A stretch of 24,792 bases of DNA. It comes from CAZUCD01 sp964618855 (GTDB taxonomy: Bacteria; Sumerlaeota; Sumerlaeia; SLMS01; JANRJK01). The notes beneath the pieces were generated by a model. The model ran no database searches. It was not told the DNA's origin and worked only from the letters and a program-made list of their open reading frames with translations. The stretch is taken from the NCBI GenBank assembly GCA_964618855.1, contig CAZUCD010000045.1, positions 1 through 24,792 on the forward strand, read 5' to 3'. This document shows, in pieces, positions 7,747-14,834 of this stretch. How positions within the stretch are numbered: position 1 is the first letter of the stretch; every line of letters starts with the position of its first letter. The translations under genes were made by a program, and so were the position numbers.

Positions 7747-9345
7747 CTATGGAGTCTGGTCCGCAAACTCGACGACAACCATCGCCATGTCGTCCGCGGG
7801 GGGATGGCCGGAGGCGAAGCTGGAGGTGGCGACGGTGATTTGGGCGAGGAGTGCGTCCGGGCGCTCGCTGCCGGAGCGGTTGATTGCGGCGAGGAGGCGC
7901 TCCATGCCGAACTCGAAGCCGCTCTCGTCGTTGAGCTCGATGAGGCCGTCCGTGTAGAGGATCACCTTGTCGCCCGGTTGGATGGCGACTTCCCGGATTT
8001 CGTAGTTCCAGTTCTCGACGAGGCCCAGGGGGAGGTTGGCGGGGACATCAAAGAAGTGGCAGCGGTGGTCCTTGGCCGTCCAGATGGCGGGGGGATTGTG
8101 CCCCGCATTTGCGAACCAGGAGGCGCCGGTGTCGGTCCTCAGCACGAAGAGGCAGAATGTGACGAAGCCGCCGGGGCGCATGCTGCTCGCGACGGCGGAG
8201 TCGAGGGCGTGGAGGAATGCCTGGAGGGCCGGCGTCTCGCGGCCGTGGCCCTCGGCGAACGCGGCCTCCAGGAGGTGCGTGTGCCTCTCGATCGACACTT
8301 TCAGGATCGCCGTCACCAGCGCGGCGGACACCCCGTGCCCCGAGACATCGGCGATGAAGAACGCGGCGGTCCCGTTGCCCACCTTGAATGCATCGTAGAG
8401 GTCCCCGCCGATGAGGGAACACGCGCGGTAGAGCGCGGCGCAGCGCAGGTTCTCGCGGAAGGGGAACTCGCGCGGGAGGAACCGCTGCTGGACCTCCTCG
8501 GCGAGGCGAAGCTCCTCGGCCATGATCCGCTCGCGTTCGTTCAGCTCCTTCACGGTCCGGTCCAGCTCCGCGTTGCGTGCGGACAGGAGTTCATTGCGGG
8601 CGTGCAGCTCCGCGTCGAGGAGGCTGATGTGCTGCAGGGCGCGCGACTTCGAAAAGATCATGTGGAGCGACAGGTTGATGAGGCCCAGCAGCACGAGGAG
8701 CCCCCCGCCCGCGGCCCAGTTCGCGATCCGCATCTTTTCGCGGAACTCGGTGACGGGCACGTCCACCCCGAGGATGGCGACGGCCCTGCCGGTGTCGTCG
8801 TGGATGGGGGCGTAGCCTGACATCCACTCCCCCCATGCGTCCTTCGTGAAGCTGCGGTCGGCGTCGGGTCCCATGAGGGCGCGCTGCATGGCGGGAACGG
8901 TCGACCCGTCGTACCGCATGCCCGGGCGCGCGCCCTTCTCGTCATCGGAGATCCTCCCGTCGCCGTTGGCATCCTCGTCGTCGGGGTCCGCGTCTACGAC
9001 GAAGCTCCACTGGTGCGGCCCGAGCTCCGGGCGCGGGCGCATGGCGTAGACGTAGCGGATGTCGCCGAGCGAGTCGCGCACGCGCTGGAAGTCGGCGAGC
9101 ACCCTGCGGTAGGCCTCCCCCTGCATGTCCGACTCGTCGTGGATTTCGGCGATGAGCTTCGGGTCGACGTTCTGCGCAACGAGGGTGGCGAGCTGGATGG
9201 ACTTTCCGCGGACCTCGCGCAGGAGGACGGACCGGCCCGTCGAGTAGATCGTCATGACGGCGCCTATGACGGCGATGTTCGCCGCGAGCAGCGCGGCGAG
9301 GCGCGCCGGCGTCCAAGTGGGAATGCCCCTGATGTGCTCCGGCAT
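7747..9345 (-). CDS. membrane-anchored SpoIIE/RsbU-type serine phosphatase with EF-hand loop in sensor
   Basis: Predicted signal-sensing PP2C-type serine/threonine phosphatase, 532 residues. Transmembrane helix 1 is at about 14-35 and helix 2 at about 207-232, enclosing a roughly 170-residue extracytoplasmic sensor that looks Cache-like (GVDVPVTEF at 193-201 just before helix 2). Inside the sensor, D125 to E136 (DANGDGRISDDE) is a canonical 12-residue calcium-binding EF-hand loop. A coiled coil spans about 238-285, followed by the SpoIIE domain with metal ligands in GGDLYD (313-318), ADVSGHG (332-338), YTDG (464-467) and DD (518-519). In partner-switching pathways such phosphatases act on anti-sigma antagonists, but no STAS or anti-sigma gene is present here. 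Start ATG 9345 has a GGCGG-type ribosome site. Confidence 0.9.
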   Translation of the reverse strand: MPEHIRGIPTWTPARLAALLAANIAVIGAVMTIYSTGRSVLLREVRGKSIQLATLVAQNVDPKLIAEIHDESDMQGEAYRRVLADFQRVRDSLGDIRYVYAMRPRPELGPHQWSFVVDADPDDEDANGDGRISDDEKGARPGMRYDGSTVPAMQRALMGPDADRSFTKDAWGEWMSGYAPIHDDTGRAVAILGVDVPVTEFREKMRIANWAAGGGLLVLLGLINLSLHMIFSKSRALQHISLLDAELHARNELLSARNAELDRTVKELNERERIMAEELRLAEEVQQRFLPREFPFRENLRCAALYRACSLIGGDLYDAFKVGNGTAAFFIADVSGHGVSAALVTAILKVSIERHTHLLEAAFAEGHGRETPALQAFLHALDSAVASSMRPGGFVTFCLFVLRTDTGASWFANAGHNPPAIWTAKDHRCHFFDVPANLPLGLVENWNYEIREVAIQPGDKVILYTDGLIELNDESGFEFGMERLLAAINRSGSERPDALLAQITVATSSFASGHPPADDMAMVVVEFADQTP

Positions 9346-9426
9346 CGGTTTCCGCCCTGGGAAGGCTCCACGGATGCCGCAGGTTGCCGAACCCGCGTCC
9401 CATGCGCAACCGGGGAAGCGCGCCTG

Positions 9427-10302
9427 CTATCGACGCCGATTCACGAGGTCGGCGAGGAGCCCGATCGCGAGAACCTGGATACCGGCAACGGCGCAGATCA
9501 CCGTCGTCGCCACGCCGAACGGGTGCGGCGAGATGAGCCGCATGACCAGCATGGCGAGCGCCGCAAGCAGGAGGACCATGGCCAAGGGCCCGAAGACCCG
9601 CATCGGGTTGAATGCAACCGCCATCCGAAGGATGAGGAGCGTGAACCCCAGCGTGTCGGCTATGGGACGGATCTTGGATGAACCGGCCCGCGCGCCATAG
9701 CGGATCGGGACATACTCGACCTCCCCCCCCTCGGTGAGGAGCGCCATCGTGATCGTGGTGGTGAAGGAGAACTGGTCGGGAAGGAGGGACCGCAGCCGCA
9801 GGGCATCGCTCCTTCGGAAGACGCGAAGGCCGGAGTTGAGGTCGGGGATCTCGCGGCGCGTGAGGTGCTCGGCGAGGATGCGGAGGACGGCCTTCGCGGG
9901 GCGGCGGACGAGGGCGACCTGCGAGGCAGGCCGGGCCCCGACTGCCATGGAGCAACGGCCCGAGGCGACGCGCGCGGCGAGGCCGGGGATCGTCCCGAGC
10001 GGGTAGGTCCCATCGGCGTCCGCGATGGCGACAAGTTCGTTTGCCGCAGCGCCGATGCCCGTCTTCAACGCGGCCCCGTAGCCCTTGTTGCGCAGGTGCC
10101 GGATGGCGCGCATCGAGCGGTGCGGCAGCGCGGCGAGCACCTCCGCGGAGCCGTCCGTCGAGCCGTCGTCCACGAGGATGATCTCGCTTCCCTCAGGGAG
10201 GCGCGGCGCGAGGCGCGCGAGGCGCGCGAGGACCCCGTGCAGCGCCGCGGCCTCGTTGAAGACCGGGATCAGCACCGAGACGGGGGGGAGGCTACTCGAC
10301 AT
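9427..10302 (-). CDS. family 2 glycosyltransferase, polyprenyl-phosphate/dolichol-phosphate type
   Basis: Inverting GT-A glycosyltransferase of family GT2, 291 residues, of the DPM1/GtrB-like type that moves a sugar from a nucleotide donor to a polyprenyl phosphate at the cytoplasmic membrane. Residues 8-17 (VSVLIPVFNE) and 43-51 (LVDDGSTDG) form the nucleotide-binding part. D95-A-D97 is the metal-binding DxD. DLNSGLRVFRR at 154-164 is the signature of the group. Two C-terminal membrane helices lie at about 232-256 and 264-287. Its ATG overlaps the end of the permease gene by 11 bases, indicating co-translation. The donor sugar and acceptor cannot be inferred. Confidence 0.9.
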   Translation of the reverse strand: MSSSLPPVSVLIPVFNEAAALHGVLARLARLAPRLPEGSEIILVDDGSTDGSAEVLAALPHRSMRAIRHLRNKGYGAALKTGIGAAANELVAIADADGTYPLGTIPGLAARVASGRCSMAVGARPASQVALVRRPAKAVLRILAEHLTRREIPDLNSGLRVFRRSDALRLRSLLPDQFSFTTTITMALLTEGGEVEYVPIRYGARAGSSKIRPIADTLGFTLLILRMAVAFNPMRVFGPLAMVLLLAALAMLVMRLISPHPFGVATTVICAVAGIQVLAIGLLADLVNRRR

Positions 10303-11443
10303 CGCGCAGCCCGTGCAGGACGGTCTTCCTGGATGCCCCCCAGGCGGGGAACAGCGACGAGAACAGGCCTATGGCCGTCGCCACCATCAGGCAGAGCGCG
10401 GCGTTGGCCGTGGTGATCTCGAACTTGAAAAGGAAGCCCCCCGAGACCTTCGGGACGTCGATGTTGGAGTAGAGCACATGGGCGAGCCCGAGGCCGGCGA
10501 GGCCCCCCAGCACCGCGATGGCGGCGGACTCGGAAACGAGAAGCGAGAAGATCAGGGACCGCCGCATGCCGAGGGTCTTCATCACGGCGATCTCGCGGCC
10601 GCGCTCCCGTATCGTCATCGAGATCGTGCTGGCGACCACGATGAACAGCGTGGCCACCACCACCGAGCTGATCGAGCCGATCAGGAGCTTGATGTTGCCG
10701 AGCATCGCGACGAAGCCCAGCGCGAATTGCTTCTCCGTTTGCGTCGTCGTCTCCGCCTCCGTGTTCGCGAAGCGGCCGTCGATCTTCTTCGTCAGCGCGG
10801 GAATCATCCTCTCGTCGCGGACGACGCTCCAGATGGTGCCAACCTCCTCCGAGTTGCCGAGGAGGTCCTGGAGGTAGTCGTCGCGGAACCATAGGCGGTC
10901 GTCGACCTCGTCGAGCCCCTCGAAGACCATCCTGCCGACGATCTCGAGTTCGAGGTCCACGGGGTAGATGTCCCCCTTGATGGTGATCTTGTCACCGATC
11001 TTCCACCCAAACTTCTTGAAGAGTGCGCTGCCCGCGACGGCGCCGTTCTTGACGCGCTTGAAGGCCTCCACCTCCTTAGTGTCGATGATGGTCTCGGGGA
11101 CGACTTCGAAGATGTTGGCGGGGTCGACGGCGAAGCGTGGAAAGAAGTTCCGCTCGTCGATGTATGTGCCGCCGAACCAGCTCAGCGGGGTGACGTACTC
11201 AACCTCGGGCATCTGTCGGACGGCTTCCATGTACCGCCGCGGCAGCGGGTTCGTGAGGCCCGCCTTGTGGCGGGTGACGAGCCGGCGCACGGAGGCGTCC
11301 GTCTCCACGGGCGTCGTGAGCTCGCGCATGAGCGTCAGGAGCGTGACCAGCAGGAAGATCGACATGCCGACGGAGGCCGCGGTGAGGAACGTGCGGCGCT
11401 TGCTGCGCAGCGCGTTGCGGAAGACGAGGCCCGGGTAGGTCAT
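10292..11443 (-). CDS. MacB/FtsX-type ABC transporter permease
   Basis: Permease of the MacB/FtsX/LolC superfamily, 383 residues, inner membrane. One N-terminal helix (about 20-40) is followed by a periplasmic MacB-like domain (45-240) and three C-terminal helices (about 245-275, 298-325, 343-366). The conserved cytoplasmic loop IRERGREIAVMKTLGMRR (278-295) is typical. This family works with an ATPase to drive lipoprotein, antibiotic or peptide export by transmitting mechanical force. No ATPase gene is adjacent, so the partner must be elsewhere. ATG 11443 is 11 bases after the upstream gene's stop, and the 3' end overlaps the glycosyltransferase, so it belongs to a compact operon. Confidence 0.9.
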   Translation of the reverse strand: MTYPGLVFRNALRSKRRTFLTAASVGMSIFLLVTLLTLMRELTTPVETDASVRRLVTRHKAGLTNPLPRRYMEAVRQMPEVEYVTPLSWFGGTYIDERNFFPRFAVDPANIFEVVPETIIDTKEVEAFKRVKNGAVAGSALFKKFGWKIGDKITIKGDIYPVDLELEIVGRMVFEGLDEVDDRLWFRDDYLQDLLGNSEEVGTIWSVVRDERMIPALTKKIDGRFANTEAETTTQTEKQFALGFVAMLGNIKLLIGSISSVVVATLFIVVASTISMTIRERGREIAVMKTLGMRRSLIFSLLVSESAAIAVLGGLAGLGLAHVLYSNIDVPKVSGGFLFKFEITTANAALCLMVATAIGLFSSLFPAWGASRKTVLHGLRDVE

Positions 11444-11454
11444 CCTGTCGGCGC

Positions 11455-12198
11455 CTACTCGATGTTGAGGGACTCGAGGCGGCGCGCCTCCTGGGCGGCG
11501 AGTTCCTCCTCGAGTTTCAGGGGCCAGGCGTGGTGCCTGTGCTCCCATGCCGCAAGGATGTGGTCGAGCGACGCGAGCATCTCGGCAAAGGGCGGGATCG
11601 GCGGGGGCTCTGCGGCCACCTCGATGACGGGTGCGCCCGGCTTGGCGGCGTGGGGTGGGGCCTTGCGGCGGGGCCGATGCTCCACGATGCGCGCGCCCGC
11701 CCGCGATAGGTGCCCGACGAGGTCCTCAAGCGCCGCAGACGTCCTGGGCAGTCCCATCCAGGCGTCGCCCGCGGCGGCAAACGGGTCGTGGGCATTCAGG
11801 ATCCCCTCGTGCCGCGCGAGGCCGGATTCCATCAGCGCCTTCTCGATCCACTCGCCGTTGACCACGACGACGCGCGTGCCGGTCCTGCGGGACGCGATGC
11901 GCTGGTGGGAGCGCCTCGCCACGGGCGCCGCCGAGAGGTAGGCGGAGAACGTCTCCTCGCCCCGCACTGTGCGGAGCGCCGACGCCAATGCGAGCAGGAC
12001 CTCCCCATGGGTCGCCGCGTCCACGATGTGGTGGTCGCGGTCGATGTGCATGGCCGGCAGCACGGCGGCATCGGTGGTGCACTCGCGGCACAGGCGGGAG
12101 CGCATGGCCTCGGCCATGGCGACTTGGCGCAGCTTCGCCCCGGCGAATGCGTACCGGGCATCGTGGCCGCAGGCATGGCGCACCGTGTAGGTTTTCAT
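11455..12198 (-). CDS. unknown protein with zinc-ribbon-like N-terminus
   Basis: 247 residues, no function recognised. The N-terminus reads YTVRHACGH and ends LCREC, a CGH...CxxC arrangement (C10, H12, C37, C40) that looks like a zinc-ribbon domain seen at the start of some phage and bacterial proteins. The middle has an alpha/beta stretch (GTRVVVVNGEWIEKAL, near 107-122). A proline/alanine-rich linker (about 178-205) follows, then a C-terminal helix (PLKLEEELAAQEARRLESL). No signal peptide or membrane helix, so cytoplasmic. It sits 9 bases after a TRL lipoprotein gene and 11 bases before the permease, implying one transcript. No clear ribosome site precedes ATG 12198, consistent with coupling. 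Confidence 0.7.
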   Translation of the reverse strand: MKTYTVRHACGHDARYAFAGAKLRQVAMAEAMRSRLCRECTTDAAVLPAMHIDRDHHIVDAATHGEVLLALASALRTVRGEETFSAYLSAAPVARRSHQRIASRRTGTRVVVVNGEWIEKALMESGLARHEGILNAHDPFAAAGDAWMGLPRTSAALEDLVGHLSRAGARIVEHRPRRKAPPHAAKPGAPVIEVAAEPPPIPPFAEMLASLDHILAAWEHRHHAWPLKLEEELAAQEARRLESLNIE

Positions 12199-12207
12199 GG
12201 CGGGGGG

Positions 12208-12660
12208 CTATTCGCCCGTCTGCTGTTCCGCGCTGGCCGTGCCCGGGGCGGGATCGTCCGCGTCCCCGGGACCGTACGCGATGATGGTGGTGCGGGTGAA
12301 GATGCGCAGGATCTGCATCTCGCGCGCATCGGCGTAGACGACCTCGCGCAGGCCGCCGTTCTTCATGGCTTTCTCCATCGACATGTCGCCCCAGCCCACG
12401 CTGAGGGCCGACCCTCCGGGGATGCCTGGGATGTTGAGCGCGAAGCTGTACGATGTGGACTTGCCGGAGCGCGCGTCCTTCGGGATGACAATGGGCCGCG
12501 GCGCCTCCCCGGCCCTGCCGCGAACGACGGTCAGCGGCGTCGTGTCGTTCTTGTAGAAGATCGCCGGCGGCGTGGCGACCCCGGCGCGCGAGCCCGTTGG
12601 GCTGCACCCGGCCAGAAGGCACGACGCGGCGGCGACCGCAGCAAGGAGTCGGTTCGTCAC
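12208..12660 (-). CDS. TRL-like lipoprotein, long variant
   Basis: 150-residue predicted lipoprotein. The signal peptide ends in the lipobox LAGC, with C19 as the lipidated residue. Residues 34-129 match the TRL-like pattern (PAIFYKNDTTPL near the start, SVGWGDMSMEKAMKNGGL at 87-104, TRTTIIAYG at the end), paralogous to the shorter gene just upstream. It differs by a 16-residue insertion in the middle and a C-terminal tail rich in D/P/A/G/E. The start is a GTG at 12660, 4 bases after the upstream TAG. Earlier starts would remove the signal peptide from the N-terminus. TRL proteins have no established function. Confidence 0.78.
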   Translation of the reverse strand: MTNRLLAAVAAASCLLAGCSPTGSRAGVATPPAIFYKNDTTPLTVVRGRAGEAPRPIVIPKDARSGKSTSYSFALNIPGIPGGSALSVGWGDMSMEKAMKNGGLREVVYADAREMQILRIFTRTTIIAYGPGDADDPAPGTASAEQQTGE

Positions 12661-12664
12661 GCGC

Positions 12665-12994
12665 CTACTCCCCGTAAACGATCGTCGTGTACTTCTGGTA
12701 GAAGAGGAAGTAGTTCTCGACCCGGTAGTCCGTGTGGCGCACCTCGGAGATGCCGCCATCCTCGAGGGCCCTTGCCAGGCCGCCATCGCCCCAGCCAACC
12801 AGGAACAGGATCGAGTGGGCGGAGGACTTTCCCACCTTCGAGCCCGGCTTGCCGCCGGAGAAGAGCGGGGCCTTCTGGTCCGTGTAGATCAGCCCGCGTG
12901 GAGGCATCACGGGCGCGATCACGCACCCGGTCAGTGCGACCGCCATCAGCGAAGCCGCAACTCCACCAGCCAATGCGCGAAGCCTGCGATTCAT
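12665..12994 (-). CDS. TRL-like lipoprotein, short variant
   Basis: 109-residue predicted lipoprotein of the TRL-like family (named for tRNA-associated locus proteins; function unknown). The signal peptide ends in LTGC, with C24 lipidated. The mature part has the full family pattern: RGLIYTDQKAPL at 33-44, VGWGDGGLARALEDGGI at 66-82 and the terminal KYTTIVYGE at 101-109. ATG 12994 is preferred over ATG 13000 because the GGAG at 13007-13004 is 9 bases from the former and only 3 from the latter. It heads a compact operon after a 185-base gap, and the next TRL paralog begins 4 bases after its stop. Confidence 0.85.
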   Translation of the reverse strand: MNRRLRALAGGVAASLMAVALTGCVIAPVMPPRGLIYTDQKAPLFSGGKPGSKVGKSSAHSILFLVGWGDGGLARALEDGGISEVRHTDYRVENYFLFYQKYTTIVYGE

Positions 12995-13179
12995 CACCAT
13001 TCTCTCCGAAAGTGATTTCCCCCGGGGGATTCCGTGGGGGTCATGCGATGTGAAACTGTCGGGCTGGGGCTAGCCCGTTCGGCGGATCCGGCGTGCCATC
13101 CAGCCGGCATCTGTCAGCCTGCCCCCTTCGTGCACCCAGGACCCACGGGGGGACCTCTGGAGGCAGCCCCGATGGAGTG
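12995..13179. promoter_or_regulatory. intergenic region between lipid operon and TRL operon, with inverted repeats
   Basis: 185 bases separating the membrane-protein gene from the TRL operon, the widest gap on the minus strand inside the window. It holds an inverted repeat with arms CGGGCT (13060-13065) and AGCCCG (13072-13077), and a perfect 12-base palindrome TCCCCCGGGGGA at 13018-13029 just upstream of the TRL ribosome site. Neither is followed by a U-tract on the minus strand, so a simple intrinsic terminator is not supported. A promoter for the TRL operon is likely here, but no clear -35/-10 pair can be named. Confidence 0.35.
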
Positions 13180-13830
13180 CTAGCGCACCGCCCACCAGGC
13201 GATGAACGCAAGCCCGGCCAGGAGAAGCACCAGATTGGCCCTTACCGACGCGGCTACTGCGCCCCCCATCCGATCCTTTGCACAAAACGTGCAAAGCACG
13301 GCCCCGTCCCACACTCCTGCAAGCGCCGAGCAGAGGATCAACGCGATGCCCTGCAGGATCCCCCGGAACAGCTCGAAGTTCCTTGGCGAGATCGAGGGCT
13401 CGATCCCCGCGGCGAAGGCGATCCACACCGTCGTCATCGCGGCACCCGCCAATTGGAGCAGGCCCAGCCTCGCCGGCGTCAGAAGGTCCCAGGGGGAGTC
13501 GGGCAGGACGCGCCCGTACGCCATCGACGCGGCGACGGTCACGATCAGAAGCCCCGGAACGGCAAACGCGATGTACTTCGGGTCCTTGATGCCGAGGGCG
13601 ATGGCGACGACCATGGCAAGCGACAGCGCGCCCGCGATGACCGCGCCAGCCAGCGCGCGGGGCAGTCCGATCCCCGCACCCTTGGCGTAGTAGGGCGCCT
13701 TGAGCGCGGACACCAGGAGCAGCGCCGCGAGGGAGGCGCCAAAATACGTCGAGTCCAGCGCCCCGCTGCGCAGCATGAGCAGCAGCGCGGAGCCGGCCCC
13801 GGTGGCGAGCAGGATGCCCGGGACCATCAT
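13180..13830 (-). CDS. unknown small multi-spanning membrane protein
   Basis: 216 residues, strongly hydrophobic, with about six or seven predicted membrane helices (roughly 3-20, 27-44, 58-80, 87-112, 121-146, 160-180, 193-214). No family was recognised. Charged loops are short. A cysteine pair, CTFC, lies in the loop after the sixth helix. The ATG at 13830 overlaps the fabD stop as ATGA, so it is translationally coupled to the end of the rpmF-plsX-fabH-fabD operon, in the place where fabG and acpP often follow. That position suggests a link to lipid or envelope synthesis, but this is inference from location only. Confidence 0.75.
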   Translation of the reverse strand: MMVPGILLATGAGSALLLMLRSGALDSTYFGASLAALLLVSALKAPYYAKGAGIGLPRALAGAVIAGALSLAMVVAIALGIKDPKYIAFAVPGLLIVTVAASMAYGRVLPDSPWDLLTPARLGLLQLAGAAMTTVWIAFAAGIEPSISPRNFELFRGILQGIALILCSALAGVWDGAVLCTFCAKDRMGGAVAASVRANLVLLLAGLAFIAWWAVR

Positions 13831-14762
13831 GCCGAGAGCGCCGCGATGGTATCGTCGATCGCGGCGGCCGACTCCGTCGTGTGGCAGGGGATGTCCTTGC
13901 AGCAGCGGCGTGCGAGTCCGGCGAGCACCTTGCCGGAGCCAACCTCGACGAACGCCTCGATTCCTTCGGCCTGGAGGCGCGACATCGTCTCGACCCAGCG
14001 CACGGACGAGGTGATCTGGCGGACGAGCGAGTCCCTGATCGCGGCGGGTTCCGAAAGCGGGGCGGCATCCGCATTGTTCACGAAGAGGCAGTTCGGGGGC
14101 TGCATGGCGGCCCCGGCCAGCTCGCGCGCCATCTGCTCCCCCGCCGGTGCGACGAGGGGTGAGTGGAACGCGCCGCTGACGGGCAGGGGGAGGGCGCGCT
14201 TCGCCCCCGCGGCCTTCGCGAGCGCGCACGCCTCGTCCACCGCGGCGGGGTCGCCGCTGATGACGGTCTGCGCCGGATCGTTGAAGTTCGCGGGAACGAC
14301 GACTCCCTTGGCGGATGCCGCCGCGCAGATTTCGGAGACCCTGGCGCCGTCGAGGCCGAGGATCGCCGCCATCGCCCCGGGTCGCGCCGCGCCTGCCGCT
14401 GCCATCGCGAGGCCACGCGCCCGCACGAGCCTCAGTCCCGTGGCGAAGTCGAACACCCCGGCGGCGTGCAGCGCGGAGTACTCACCCAGCGAATGCCCGG
14501 CGACGGCCCCCGGCCGGAGCCCCGCCTCCACGAGCACGCGGAGCGTCGCGCCGCTGGCTGTGTAGAGCGCGGGCTGCGTGACTTCGGTCGGCTTGAGGGC
14601 GTCGTCCGGCCCCTCGAAGCACATCGCGGACAGGCCGAAGCCGAGGATGGCGTCGGCCTCGCGGAAGAGCCCTGCTGCGCTGGCACTGCGCCCGGCGGCG
14701 TCGCGGCCCATGCCGGCGCCCTGCGAGCCCTGGCCGGGGAAGAGGAAGGCGATGCGTTTCAA
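13827..14762 (-). CDS. fabD: malonyl-CoA:ACP transacylase FabD
   Basis: Transfers the malonyl group from CoA to acyl carrier protein for type II fatty acid synthesis in the cytoplasm. 311 residues, normal length. FPGQGSQ at 8-14 is the N-terminal signature. The nucleophile S91 lies in GHSLGE (89-94), the catalytic H200 in GAFHS, and NFNDPAQTVISG at 159-170 is conserved. The start is a TTG at 14762 with GGAGG 7 bases upstream, and the protein then begins KRIAFLFPGQGSQ as expected. It follows fabH by 72 bases and its stop overlaps the next gene. Confidence 0.96.
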   Translation of the reverse strand: MKRIAFLFPGQGSQGAGMGRDAAGRSASAAGLFREADAILGFGLSAMCFEGPDDALKPTEVTQPALYTASGATLRVLVEAGLRPGAVAGHSLGEYSALHAAGVFDFATGLRLVRARGLAMAAAGAARPGAMAAILGLDGARVSEICAAASAKGVVVPANFNDPAQTVISGDPAAVDEACALAKAAGAKRALPLPVSGAFHSPLVAPAGEQMARELAGAAMQPPNCLFVNNADAAPLSEPAAIRDSLVRQITSSVRWVETMSRLQAEGIEAFVEVGSGKVLAGLARRCCKDIPCHTTESAAAIDDTIAALSA

Positions 14763-14834
14763 ATGGGATCCTCCGGGGAAAACTGCCGGTTCAGGGGTGT
14801 GTGGATTGCGTATCCGGTGCCGTCCGTGGCGCTG

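Noticed and set aside
13018..13029. 12-base palindrome TCCCCCGGGGGA as a regulatory site
   Set aside because: Low-complexity G/C palindromes are expected in this GC-rich sequence; kept only as a note in the intergenic entry.
13060..13077. Hairpin CGGGCT...AGCCCG as terminator of the fab operon
   Set aside because: The stem is only 6 bp and no U-tract follows on the minus strand.
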